This document shows positions 1-16,529 of a stretch of 64,000 bases of DNA, piece by piece. The position numbers and the translations under genes are program-made. The first letter of the stretch is position 1. Each line of letters starts with the position of its first letter. Source of the stretch: Luzula sylvatica (Eukaryota > Streptophyta > Magnoliopsida > Poales > Juncaceae); assembly GCA_946800325.1 (NCBI GenBank), contig OX326958.1, positions 17,944,414-18,008,413 of the forward strand. The letters run 5' to 3'. A model generated the notes under the pieces. It saw only the letters and a list, made by a program, of their open reading frames with translations, had not been told where the DNA came from and did no database searches.

Positions 1-3000
1 AAACACTTATTTTTTTAATAATATTTTTTTACGATTGAAAAAATTCAAAAATTTGTGCGTGGACCAGGGGTGATTTGCATTTTATTCATGACTTAGGAAA
101 GATTTGCATTATATACATGAGTTGTGACTCACGACTGTCCAAGGAACCAGGGGTTAATCAAATCAAATAAAAAAATAAAAAGTATTCACATTCGTAATTG
201 TTCAGAAAAATCCGATTGAAATATACAGCGAAAACAAATTTCTGTAATGTTTGCACAATTTGGTGAAAACTTGTATAGTAAATATTTCGAAGTAAACGAT
301 CTCAAAACACATTATTTGAACTCCCCAATGTCCAAACTGATTTCCAAGACTGCATAGATTGAAAAAACAAAATCTCGCAATGTTTGTACAATTTGGTGAA
401 AAGTTGTGTTGGTAAACTTTCAATGTAAAAGATCTCAAAACAAGTTATTTAGACTCCCCAATGGCTGAATAGATTTCTTAGACCACAATAGAGAAAAACA
501 AACTTTTGTAGTGTTTGTAAAATTTAGTGAAAAATTATATCATAAAAAAATCGATACAAACGATCTAAAAAACACGTTATTCGGACTCCTCAAAGCATAA
601 AAATATTGCTATGAATAAAAAAACAAACTTTATTAGTGTTTGGATAATCTAGTGAAAACTTACGTAATAAAAGATTCCATACAAACAATCTCGAAAACAT
701 GCTATTTGAACTTTTCAAAGTGTAAGAAGATTGCTATGAACCGAAAAACAAACTTTCTTAGCGTTTGTACAATTTGGTGAAAACTTACATAATAAAAGAT
801 TCGAACCAAAAGATATCAAAAACACGTTATTGAACTACTCAAAACCTAAATAGATTGTCAACACTGCCTACAGGGAAAACAAACTTTGGTAATGTTTTGT
901 ATAACTTGAAGAAAACTTGTATAGTAAAAGTTTCGAAGTAAATGATCTAAAAAACACGTTATTTGGACTCCTCAAAGTGTGAAAAGATTGCTACAACTCG
1001 AAAAAAAAAAACTTTCTTAGTGTTTATACAATTTGGTGAAAAGTTACGTCATAAAAGATTCGATAGAAACCATCTCAAAAACACGTTAATTGGACTCCAC
1101 AAAACGTAAAAATATTGTTATGAATCGAAAAAACAAACTTTCTTAGTATTTGTAAAATTTGGTGAAAAGTTATGTAGTAAAAGATTTGATATAAACGATT
1201 ACAAAAACACGTTATTTGAACTCCTCAAAACCTCAATAGGTTGTCAAGACTGCCTACAATGAAAACAAACTTCGGTAATATTTGTACAATTTGGTGAAAA
1301 CTTGTATAGTAAAACTTTGATGCAAGCAAACTCAAAAACACATTGGACTCGCCAGAGTATTGCTTAGACCGCTTATTAGGAATAACCAAAATTTCATAGT
1401 TGTTCCACCTTTTGGCGTCCACTTTGTATTCGATATTTTACACTTGTGACAAAAAATGTTCGCTACAAACATTCTAAAAAACACGTTATTTGGACTTTCC
1501 AAGCCTTAAATAGATTTTCAAAGCCTCCTATTAATGCGTGTAAACCAAATTTTGTAATGCTTCTACACTTGGCGGAAAAATTGTGTCATAAAAATTTCGA
1601 TAGATACATTCTCGAAAACACGTTATTTGGACTATCCAAGACCTAAATAGATTGTTAACACCACTTATTGGTAATAACTAATAAACAAATTTGTCCAAAA
1701 CACTTTAGATACACAAACATCAAAAACACGTTATTTTGACTCCCAAGTCTTAAATAGATTGCTAAACCCTCCTATTATGCATAAACCAAATTCCATAATA
1801 CATTTACAATCGGGCGAACAATTGTGACTTAAAACTTTCAGTACAAATAATCTCAAAAACATGTTATTTGGACTCTCCAATACCTAAATAGATTCTTAAG
1901 ATTACCTAATACTAATAAACCAAACTCGTAATAGTTCCACACTCTGGTTGAAAGTCGTATCGGAAATTTTTCAATACGAGCATTCTAAAAAATATGGTAT
2001 TTGAATCCCAAGCCTTAAATAGATTGCTAAAACCGTCTATTACGAATAACCAAAATTTTATAATGATTCTACAATGTGGGGAGAAGTTGTCACATAAAAC
2101 TTTCGATACAAACGTTCTCAAAAACAAGTTATTTTGACTGTCCAATACCTAAATAGCACTAAGACTGCATATTGCAACTAAACAAAATTTTGTGAACTTC
2201 CTACACTCTGTAGAAAAGTTGTGTCGAAAAACTTTTGATACGACCATTTTCTAAACTTGTTATTTGGACTCTCAAAGGTCTAAATAGATTGCTAAGAACA
2301 GCTATTGTGAATAAACTAAATTCGTAATCTTTGTACACTCTAGTGAAAAATTGTGTCGTAAAAACTTTAGATATGAACATTTAAAAAAAAAGTAATTTTA
2401 ACTACCATAACTCCAAATAGATTGATTTGACCGCATATTGGCAAATAAACATAATTTTGTGATGTCTCTACAATCTTAGAAAGAAAATGCACCGTAAACT
2501 TTTGATACAAACCTTCTCAAAAACAAGTTTGCACGCTCTGATGATTTGCAAAGACAGCCTATTGCGAGTAAACCAAATTTTGTAATGTTTCCACGCTCTG
2601 GTGATATGTTGTGTCGTAAAACTTCTGGTACAAACATTCTCAACACATTGTTTGGGATCTCGAAGACATGAATAGATTGTTAAGACCACTCTATTACGAA
2701 TAAACCAAATTCGTAATGTTTCCATACTCTAGTGAAAAGTTGTGTCGTAAAATTTTCAATTCAAAAACACACTTTTGAAGTCCAAAGCCTTAAATAGATT
2801 TGCTAAAATCGCCTATTACAAATAACCAAATTTCGTAGTAGTTCTACTATTTGGGGAAAAGTGACGCAAAACATTCAATACAAACTTTGTCAAAAACACG
2901 TTATCTTGATTATCCATACCTAATAGATTTCTCAAGCTTTGGAACGCTTCTACAATCGGTTGGAAAATTATGTCATAAAACATTCGATACAAACATTCTC

Positions 3001-3410
3001 AAAAACAAGTTATTTGGACTCTCCAAGGCTTAAATACAATATTAAGATCGCTTATTGTGAATAAACTAAATTCGTAATGTTTGTACGCTCTAGTGAATAG
3101 TTGTGTCGTACAAACTTTCGATACGAACATTTTCAAAAATATGTTATGTTAACTCCCCAAACCCTAAATATATTGCAAATATCACCTATTTCAAATAATA
3201 ATTTTGTAATATTTCTACAATCTTGAGAAAAATTTCATCGTTAAACTTTTGATAAAAACAATTTCGATAACACGTTATTTGGTTTGTCCAAGCCCTAAAT
3301 AGATTGCAAAGACCGCATATTACAAATAAACCAAATTTTATAATGTTTGTACGCTCTGGTGGAAAGTTGTGTCCTAAAATTTTCAATATAAACTAAATTT
3401 AATTTGTCCC
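1..3410. repeat. Degenerate ~130-bp tandem array (satellite-like)
   Basis: About 25 diverged monomers follow head to tail. The best conserved core reads like AAAACACGTTATTTGGACTC, followed by CTCCAAAGCCTAAATAGATTG-like text and a block resembling TTTGTACAATTTGGTGAAAA. Core copies fall near 301, 433, 564, 690, 814, 946, 1073, 1200, 1330 and 1473, giving spacings of 124-143 bp. The array enters from the left window edge and fades near 3400. The short ORFs in it are not conserved between monomers, so I read it as non-coding. The family was not recognised. Confidence 0.8.
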
Positions 3411-4397
3411 ATAGGGATTCGCCGGGACATCGTCATTTCTTCCATTTGACGTACAAACTTATACATTTTCAAAGTTAATCCATTTCAATCATGTTTCATT
3501 AATAATAAAAATTATTAAATTAAAGCCTTAAAAATATCCATAAACCAAAATTCTAACTATTTAACATGAGAAAAATAACATTTGTCAATCCACAAAATAT
3601 ATATTAAACAAAAGTAAAACTTTAAAACAATAATAATTTCAAGAAATTTGTCACATATCATCCTTTTGTATATAAATAAGTTTTAGGTGTTATTTGCTCA
3701 ATTTCTGTTTGCTGAGAAGTTGAGTTGAAGACGTGTGTGATATAAATAAATAGAGGAGCCTCATTCATTGCTTATGTTACATTTTAATTAGAAGGGAACA
3801 GTAATGGGCCGAGTAATTTGAGTTTAAGAGTTATTGGGCTAAGAGTCCAAGAGAGATATAAATAACTTGGTTCTTGATTATTGAGAATCTGAGATTGAAT
3901 CTCGTGGTAATCGTGAATAATCCACGCTTTGAATATAAATAAATAAATCGTGTGATTTTGCTAGTTCCTATCTATTGAATCTAGCAAGGTCATTACAAAA
4001 TTATCGAAAAAAATTATTAGGCTTATACTTGGATTACAATTTATATAGGCTTTTGTTCATCTGTGTTCGCGGGTTATTCTTTTCAAATATTCGAACAAAA
4101 TCAAACCAAACATATTACACAATATTCGAAGAACAAACTTGAATTAAAACTCAAACAAACATTGAACTTCAAACAATACTCACAATCCTATCAAATTCCA
4201 AAATAAGTTTTAACAAATGACAAATGAAACTTAAACTTGTATAGCTCAAAAAAGGTGCACAGTTTAGAGTAGCTTTAAAAATAAAAAAAATTCTTACAAT
4301 AAATAAATCACGACTTAAAACAGAATTATTCTAAATAAAATCCTCTTAGTCACGGGAGTAACAAATTACAAGGAAATAAATACAACAAATAAAAATC
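3411..4397. other. AT-rich intergenic stretch with LTR-like fragment; includes 3' UTR of the XRN gene
   Basis: No convincing ORF. Around 3700-4020 the text resembles an LTR of a Ty1-copia element (a TATAAATA box near 3857, then a leader-like segment), but no matching second LTR, primer-binding site or target duplication is visible, so this is tentative. The right part, about 4250-4397, should be the 3' untranslated region of the minus-strand exoribonuclease gene. Confidence 0.4.
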
Positions 4398-9447
<5,050 letters not shown>

Positions 9448-9530
9448 ATTCTCCGAGATCTCTCCGAACCCTAGAAATACAAAAGAAGCGGGACGCGAAA
9501 GAAAAGAAAATGAAAGAGGCAACTTTCAGC

Positions 9531-9540
9531 GTATAAATAT
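9531..9540 (-). promoter_or_regulatory. Probable TATA box of the XRN gene
   Basis: Read on the minus strand, an ATATTTATAC element lies about 85 bp before the start codon at 9447, which leaves room for a short 5' leader. It is the only TATA-like element between the ATG and the MULE that begins at 9641, so the core promoter is only about 100 bp from the transposon. Confidence 0.5.
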
Positions 9541-9631
9541 CTTGGAAATTTATGCGGAAATAACCTAAGAAAAGTGGATTTTACGAAAATAAGCCTGAAG
9601 AGTTGAGTAAAGAGTCGGGCCTGTTCGGGGG

Positions 9632-9640
9632 GTCGGTCAG
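9632..9640. repeat. 9-bp target-site duplication of the MULE, left copy
   Basis: GTCGGTCAG immediately precedes the left terminal inverted repeat and recurs directly after the right one at 12320-12328. A 9-bp perfect duplication is the signature of Mutator-superfamily insertion. Confidence 0.92.
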
Positions 9641-9773
9641 CAATAAGATTAGGCAACCCGCACTATTTCCCCCGCACCCACCCCGCATGCTCACGTGGCA
9701 GGAGCGCTCTTGCCACGTCAGCTAAAGAAACATGTCTCAATCTTAAACCCAAAATCCGCCAATACCCGCATTC
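9641..9773 (+). repeat. MULE terminal inverted repeat, left
   Basis: Pairs with 12189-12319 in reverse complement with scattered mismatches. It contains a ~30-bp inner palindrome (9691-9720) built from TCACGTGGCA and TGCCACGTCA around GAGCGCTC; the ACGT cores are those bound by plant bZIP factors. Confidence 0.9.
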
Positions 9774-9818
9774 AATAAGACAAAATATCTAATCTCCTCT
9801 TCCTTCACGCTCAGCCTC

Positions 9819-9854
<36 letters not shown>

Positions 9855-10395
9855 GTCCTTTATCGAACGGAGCGAAGACGAGCGGCACTAAGCGGGCGGT
9901 ACTGAGCGGAGGCAAATGCTCTCCTGCCACTAAGCAGAGAAACTGCACATCTTCACGCTCTCTCTTCGATTCCTTTCTCGAGCAGATGCAGGGGCAACAC
10001 TGAGCGAGGAAGAGGCGGCACTGAGCGCCGGCAGGGGCTCTCCTGTCACTAAGAATCGGCACTGAATTTACTCGACTTGTCATATATGTTGACGATTCGC
10101 CTAACTTCAGTTCACTTTGGCAGATCTGTTGACGATGCTCATTGGTAATTTGTAATTCTTGTTTGTTTTTACAGCAAACCCTAATCGTGCTTTTTCTTGT
10201 TCATATGCATGCTAACTGATAATTTGTATGTCTCTTTTTCAATCCATAAATGTTTAAAAATCACCATACAAAATAAAAATACGCATTTCTCTATGATTAA
10301 TGACATTAAAATAATATATACATATTACTTTGGATAGGAAATTGGTTCATACAAGAGAACAATTGCAAAATTAGACTACATGATAGCAAATCTGA

Positions 10396-10614
10396 GAAGC
10401 TTCAGATTCGAAACGAGAAAGTCATTCCATTGATGATGCGTTAAAGGCCTTCATCAATTGGCTCCACTCGCAGGTTATATATACATTTTAACTCAGTAAC
10501 CATTTGAACACAAGTGTACTCTTAGAATTGAGTTGCTGCATTGAAATTTTTATGACCTGTTTTTTTTTCACTTTCAGAGAGAGATGGCAAAAGCCTATTC
10601 TTCGGCACTCACAA
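10396..10614 (+). pseudogene. Two captured exon-like segments of an unrecognised gene inside the MULE
   Basis: Segment one (10396-10473) is open and reads EASDSKRESHSIDD then ALKAFINWLHSQ, ending at CAG|GTTATA, a usable donor. Segment two begins after TTTTCACTTTCAG at 10578, continues in the same frame as REMAKAYSSALT, and runs into AA|GTTAGT at 10614. The matching frame across a plausible intron argues for a transduplicated gene piece and not chance. I do not recognise the protein. Confidence 0.4.
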
Positions 10615-10802
10615 GTTAGTCTCGTTAGTTTCATATATAATCTTATGATTCGGTAGGTTTACTCTTGAGAGTAGGTTTTTTTATCAGATCTTCATTTGTA
10701 TAAATTTAATCAAGTGTTTGTATTTTGTCTTCTTGTGGTTATGTACAGTTGAGTCCCTAATGATATTTATATTATATAATTTATATTTATATTCTTTTTC
10801 AG

Positions 10803-10910
10803 GACATACTATGTCGAGATTACACACAACGTATCGACGAGGAAGCGCAAGGATACCATGCAGTCAAGCTCTATATTGTCGTGACCAACAAGTGTGTGGA
10901 TGAGTTTTGT
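10803..10910 (+). pseudogene. Ribosomal protein L32 (eL32) exon fragment captured by the MULE
   Basis: After a pyrimidine-rich TTCTTTTTCAG acceptor the plus strand reads RTYYVEITHNVSTRKRKD, matching the C-terminal half of eL32 (family pattern RTYCAEIAHNVSTRKRK). A small deletion then shifts the frame: the original frame hits a stop, while the IVVTNK motif that belongs downstream is found in another frame at about 10883-10900. The upstream intron end was captured too, so the source was genomic DNA and not cDNA. It cannot make a functional protein. Confidence 0.75.
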
Positions 10911-11479
10911 TTTTAGGTTAAATTACTTTCACATTATATGTGTTGATACATTGTATGTATGTTGAGGAGATGGTTTAAGATTAAGTTTGACACTATATTG
11001 AAAAATTTGTATTAAAGTACTTATGAAATAGACCAATCGTGAAATTAAAATTATACAATATTTCTTTTGATCATGCGATGTACAATTTTATTTGAAATGG
11101 CATGACAGTAAGAAATGGCATGACAGTAAAACAAAAACCAAAAACTCCAATTATCTTTGAAACAGTAAAAGAAAACCAGCTCCAATAATTATCTTTTGAA
11201 CAGTACAAGGGACAACAGCAGAAATCTTTTCATCATACAATCACATAACAGAAACCAACAAATATCACAATAGTAGCCACAAAATAATTGTCCAAACAAA
11301 CTCATAAATAATAAAATTTGATTAAATATTCTAAAATCAAATAAAGTCGAACATAAATGGTTCCGTGTAAATAGGACAACTCTCTTGTGTCCCGAACACT
11401 TGATCGTTTTCATCAAGTAATACGCTATCCGTAACGGCCTGAAATTCGAAAAAGAAACGAACTCACACTAATTAAGGAG

Positions 11480-11745
11480 AGTTGAAATTGTTGAAATCTT
11501 CTTAGTCTTCATTAATTTTCAAAGAATCGGTTATCTCTTTTTCTGCAAAATTTTAAAAATCAAATAATTTATCAATTCAACCAACACAAAATAAAGAAAA
11601 AAGGAGAGTATCTGCATACCTATAGTATCATTGCCATGCTCTTCATCTTCGTTAATTTCCATAGAATCGATTATGGTCATTTCTGCAAATTTTAAATAAT
11701 CAAATATTTTATCCATTCAATCGACACACAATTAAACTATATTCT
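11480..11745. repeat. Local tandem duplication inside the MULE
   Basis: Two diverged units, about 11500-11585 and 11640-11730, share text such as TCTTCATTAATTTTCAAAGA versus TCTTCGTTAATTTCCATAGA, each followed by TTTCTGCAAA and an AATCAAATA-rich tail ending in CAACACA or CGACACA. No protein function is evident. Confidence 0.5.
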
Positions 11746-12188
11746 GTAATTCAATTATAAACTTGTTCGATAAGAAAACAGTGAAATAGCGAATCAGGGA
11801 AACAGCGAAGAATACTTACATATTGTAACGAACAAAAATCGAAATAGCAAAGAAGAAGATTTGCTCGGGTGAGTCGACAGAGGAGCGTAGAGTAAATAGC
11901 CAAGACCCACAACAAAACTGTATGAAAATATTCAATAACAAACTTTTAAATAACAAAAAAAAAAGAGTATTTGTTTACATCTCAGTGCAGCGAACAATGT
12001 ATTGCAAAAGCACAAAAGATGCTTGCTGGGGTTATGCGACGGGTGAGGAGGACTAGACGTCAGGCCAGGAGAGAAGGAGAGAGGGAGAAGGAGGTGAGGC
12101 GGGCCTGGAGAGAGGGTGAGAGGGAAAGAAATCGGCAGAAAATACTCTTTCCAAGTTTATTTTTCATACGGGTCTAGTTTTTCATATT

Positions 12189-12319
12189 GGATGCGGTATT
12201 AGCGGATTCTGGATTAAGATTGAGACATGTTTTTTTAGCTGACGTGGCAAGAGCGCTCCTGCCACGTCAGCATGCGGGGTGGGTGCGGGGAAAATAGTGC
12301 GGGTTGCCTAATCTTATTG
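12189..12319 (-). repeat. MULE terminal inverted repeat, right
   Basis: Reverse complement of 9641-9773. Its inner palindrome (12240-12269) is TGACGTGGCA and TGCCACGTCA around GAGCGCTC. It is followed directly by the second GTCGGTCAG at 12320-12328. Confidence 0.9.
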
Positions 12320-12328
12320 GTCGGTCAG

Positions 12329-13682
12329 GGGGTGTTTCATGTTTGTACGTACGGAATTAGAGATGAAATTGAATTTTAAGATTTTACTAATGTAAATATT
12401 TTTGTTTGACACATAAAATTAGAAAAAGAATTAAATTATGCAGCATATTATTGTTTTATTTTTTTTAAATTGTAATTTTAATAAAATTGGAGTGCCAAAG
12501 TGGAAGAACATCTTTCATCGAATTATTAAATTAATTTAATTAATATTATGATTAATCAATATAATTAATATTATATTATATTAATATATGGATAAATAAT
12601 TATTTTATTATAATATAATTCATAATTAATCAATATAACTAATATTATAATAAAATAACTATTTTAATTATAAGATACATTAATAGATAAAATATATAAT
12701 TATAATAATATAGTAGTACGTTTAACATTTTTTAATTATTATTATAATATTATTATTAGGTAATTGCTAATATTATAGTAATTATATTAAAATAATATTA
12801 ATAATAATATATATATTAAGATATAATATAATATTAAAATAATATAAAAGTAGATTTAATATATTTTTTATTGTAATATAATTATTAATATTATACTAAT
12901 TATATCAAAATAATATACTAATTATTTTAATTATAGTATACAATAATAGATAAATTATAATATTATAATAATATAGAAGTATGTTTAATATTTTCAAATT
13001 ATTATTATATAATTTATAATATTATAGTACTTATATTAAAATAATAAAATAGTTATTTTAATAATAATATATATTAATGGATAAAATAATGTTGTTATAA
13101 TTTTATATAATAATATTGTTATAATTATATATTGAAATAATGCTATATTATAATAATATTTTTTTATCAACTAATATTATTATAATAATAATGCAATAAT
13201 ATTATTATTCTTTATCAGTTTTAATGAAATATTATTTCTACATTTTCAATAATCAAATTCCAAAATTTTGTGAACAACCAAATAAATAATTATATTTTAC
13301 AGAATTTTATAAGTCTGACATCCAAACAAACTGTGAAATTACTAATTCCAGAATTTTTTACTCCTCCATCTTATAATTTGATTCCACTCTACTAATTCTG
13401 CTTGCCACCAGCCCCGATTTTCTGGTTCTGGAATTATAAATTTACAAAAATGTACGGGATGTAAAAACTTAGCTCTGGTTGGACATTTGTCAGGAAGGAG
13501 AGAGAGAAAGAGAGAAATTTAAGCAAAAAAGAAATTGATTATTAAGTTGAATAATATGTTCTATTTTGTAACAATATTTTTTAATAAATATTTTTAATTT
13601 AAATTATAGTATTACATTAATAGTATTTTGTAACAATATTTTATAACATAATTTGTAATAATTTTTTAATTTAACATCTCTG
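12329..13682. other. AT-rich, gene-free stretch with MITE-like edges
   Basis: From 12535 to 13250 the sequence is almost purely A and T with irregular ATTATTATA-type runs and no ORF of note. The edges (GAATTAGAGATGAAATTGAA near 12355, and its approximate complement near 13375) look like the arms of a foldback MITE, but I could not fix termini or a target duplication. 13500-13680 is plain AT-rich DNA. Confidence 0.4.
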
Positions 13683-13834
13683 ATTTGTATATGTATTCGT
13701 ATTCGAAATGGAATATCAGATACCTCATTCATATTCGTATACGAAATGCGATACCGTATACCATATTCATATCCGAAATTGAATATCGGATATCGTATTC
13801 GTATTTGTATTCGAAATTGGATATAGGATACCGC
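13683..13834. repeat. GTATTCG/GAAATTGGATATC low-complexity repeat, left half
   Basis: Short imperfect repeats of GTATTCGTATTCGAAATTG and ATATCGGATA type. The same composition resumes at 14885-15000, so one repeat tract was split by the LTR inserted at 13840. Confidence 0.7.
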
Positions 13835-13839
13835 ATTCG

Positions 13840-14884
13840 TGAAGGAAATACAGTTTCGGATCAACCGTAAAAGTGTACACAAGGATAAACAAATGTAAGC
13901 GTACATTTGTTGCCATAACTTTCAGTAGGAATATCCGATTTGAATGGTTCAAATTGGGTTAGATAGATAATAAGATTATCTATAACCTTCATGTAGAAAT
14001 ATATTTCATATGAACGAAGTATAAGTGTCGTTTGTATGAAATACCGAAAAGGTGCAACAGTATGACATACAGCCAGTAAAATAGTCATAACTTGTGTATA
14101 CGAACTCCAATTGAGCTGATTCAAATTGGGTTGGAAGGATAATAAGATTATCTACAAGTTTCGTATTTTATGATTTTCTGTCAAAGGAATTTACCAATTT
14201 CGTATTGACAGAAAACTGAACTGGTTTATATAGTTTTCTGTATGAAAGGGTGTATATTGGATATCCATGCCTTTTGGCTAATTCTGATCCTATTAGGTAT
14301 AAATATGATATTTTCTCTCTCCTCAATAAGAAATTAACATTCTGCCATATACACAAAAGTGAAGAGAGAATTCTGAAATAAGAGTGATCTCTCTCAAAAG
14401 TGAAAAGGTGCGAAGAGAGAAAAATCGAGAAAAACTGTTTTTCTCGGAGAAGAGAATCGGTTTATTCGAGCAAGTTCGCAGGTGTTTCGTCTAGGCAGTT
14501 GCACCCGCGACCTACGTCTTACGAGTCAAGGTGGATACACGTAGAGGAGCGACACGTGTGGCTCTTCAATTGTGATCAACTCGAGGGATAGAAAGAACGG
14601 TCAAAGACGGTGGAAGCGCTTGGACGTGGAACGCACGGAGACAACCGGAGGAGCGTCAAGACGGTGGGAGATGTGTGGTATGGGACACACGTGCTAGTCA
14701 CCAACATGACCGGAGAAAGAAGGAAGAACGATCAACCCTTCGTGCGTGATCAATTTCACGCTGTTAATCGTCTATCCTACTTTGCATCGTACCTTCGAAG
14801 TCATAGCGTGATCTTGGATTTAGGGAACCGGACCGGGCCTTCATATCCGCTGCGCAGGCCCGGAGTCGGGTATATTCCCCAACA
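13840..14884 (+). mobile_element. Solo LTR of an unclassified retrotransposon family (copy A)
   Basis: Begins TGAAGGAAATACAGTTTC and ends CCCCAACA (TG...CA), flanked by a perfect 5-bp duplication ATTCG (13835-13839 and 14885-14889). No internal coding region, primer-binding site or second LTR is present, so it is a solo LTR. A TATAAATATGA box lies near 14297, then a leader with GTCTAGGCAGTT and CCCTTCGTGCGTGATCAATT-like text, also found in copy B at 59746-60917. The 14400-14760 ORFs are LTR leader, not genes. Confidence 0.85.
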
Positions 14885-15000
14885 ATTCGTATTCGTATTC
14901 GAAATAGGATATCGAGTAATGCATTCGTATTCATATTAGAAATCGGATATCGTATACCGTATCCGAAATTGAATATCATATATTGTATCCGTATTAATGA
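14885..15000. repeat. GTATTCG low-complexity repeat, right half
   Basis: Continues the tract of 13683-13834 after the LTR. Starts with the second ATTCG target copy. Confidence 0.65.
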
Positions 15001-15044
15001 TTTTTTTTTAACACTACTATATAGGATATATAACAATCGTCGTC

Positions 15045-15046
<2 letters not shown>

Positions 15047-15077
<31 letters not shown>

Positions 15078-15095
15078 TATTTAGAAATTATTATT

Positions 15096-15172
<77 letters not shown>

Positions 15173-15183
15173 TAATAATAATA
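15047..15183. repeat. (TAA)n microsatellite
   Basis: Long near-perfect TAA run with two short interruptions, followed by a GTGATGATGATGTATTTAGC word that recurs near 16952, showing that the microsatellite tract was duplicated or split by the element at 15288. Confidence 0.9.
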
Positions 15184-15287
15184 AGTGATGATGATGTATT
15201 TAGCACTTATTAATTATAATAAATAACAATAATTGTAATAATAAATAATAATGATAATAATAATAATAATCATGTACTTAGAAATTA

Positions 15288-16451
15288 GGGGCAATTTCAG
15301 GTATGACCTTCCAAAAACTCAAAATATCAAATTTGTCCCTCACAAAATGGATATATCAAATTTATCCTTCCAAAACATAAGAATCTATCAAATTTGTCCA
15401 CTAAAAATTCAAAAATATCAAATAAATTCAAAATCGTTAACTTTAACAACAAATATTCAAGTTAACCATATTAATCTCATGAACCCATAATTGTTTCTAT
15501 TACAATGTACCAAAATACCCTTAATTTTGTATGTGTGTTTATTTGTGCTTCAATTTCTACCAACGTACCACCACCCCAAGCTACCATACGCTAGCGAGTT
15601 TTTTTTCTCCTTCACATCTTCTCTATTGAGCCTCTTCTCTTCACCAAGATGCTCATGTTGATGAAATGTTGGGAGTTAAAGAATTGTCAAAATAGAAAGT
15701 TTTGAATTTTGAAACATTTAGGGGATTGAAGAAGCAAACAGAGAAACTATTTAGGGGATTGAAGAAGCAAACAGAGAAACTATACGGAGATACAAGAGAG
15801 TATTGGAATTGTTATCTCAGCAAATAAAAAAAGAAAAAGAAGAGTAAATCCTTCAAAAAGACAGGAGAAGCAAGTAATCTTTAGACTAAAATTGGTAGCC
15901 TCTGAGCAATAATAACACGAACATGAGAAGCCATGCAAGAGGAAGGATTTAAAAAGACGTGAACTCGTGAATCGACGGTCTCTAATTCAAGACGCTTCTT
16001 AGTCTTAGATAACCCGTTAGTTTCAAATCTTAACCCAAATCATGCTTCATCTTCTTCGTCTAATCTCCTTCAACTCCTCCAAACAACTATCCTTTCGGAA
16101 GTGAAACCAAACTCCTCGCTAGCGTGCACCACCACCACAAGGCATACCATTGACTTATTTCCAACAAGAGCTCTTCAGAAGAAACAAAAGTAAAAGTAAT
16201 ATCACAGTTTGATAAAGAAGAGAAAGGAATTAGTTGAGGGAATTGGTTGGAAGGGATGAACATGATTAATGAAGGGTAGGATAGTAATTTTAGCTACTAA
16301 CAGTTAGATTTAATGGATTTGTGGATGGAAATCAATTTTTGAACAAATACGAAAGATTTCCTGTTTTAGAGGGCTAAATATGATCTTATAATTTTTAGAA
16401 GGACAAATATGATATTTTTAGTTTTAGGAAGGACATATGAGAAATTCTGCC
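15288..16451. mobile_element. MULE-like non-autonomous element, 1.16 kb
   Basis: Flanked by a perfect 9-bp duplication TAGAAATTA (15279-15287 and 16452-16460). Ends are imperfect inverted repeats: GGGGCAATTTCAGGTATGAC on the left and, complemented, GGCAGAATTTCTCATATGTC on the right, both continuing into CCTTCC...AAAATATCA...TTTGTCC. No transposase frame. The 9-bp duplication and inverted ends support a Mutator-type MITE sitting in the AAT microsatellite. Confidence 0.75.
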
Positions 16452-16465
16452 TAGAAATTATTAAT

Positions 16466-16525
<60 letters not shown>
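16466..16525. repeat. (AAC)n microsatellite
   Basis: About 19 AAC triplets. It produces an apparent poly-Asn reading frame on plus and poly-Val on minus; neither is a gene. Confidence 0.9.
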
Positions 16526-16529
16526 AAAG

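Larger units (their letters stand above)
9641..12319. mobile_element. Non-autonomous Mutator-like element (Pack-MULE), 2.68 kb
   Basis: The termini CAATAAGATTAGGCAACCCG at 9641 and its complement at 12319 are parts of long inverted repeats (about 130 bp each). The element is flanked by a perfect 9-bp duplication GTCGGTCAG. No transposase reading frame is visible. The interior holds a CT microsatellite (9821-9850), GC-rich short repeats containing CACTAAGCGG- and CACTGAGCG-like words, two captured-looking exons (10396-10614), an RPL32 exon fragment (10803-10910), and a local duplication around 11490-11740. Gene pieces without transposase define a Pack-MULE. It lies just upstream of the XRN promoter. 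Confidence 0.9.

Noticed and set aside
14400..14939. Two plus-strand ORFs (63 and 109 aa) as a small gene
   Set aside because: They lie within a solo LTR leader and are not kept in the second LTR copy at 59746-60917.
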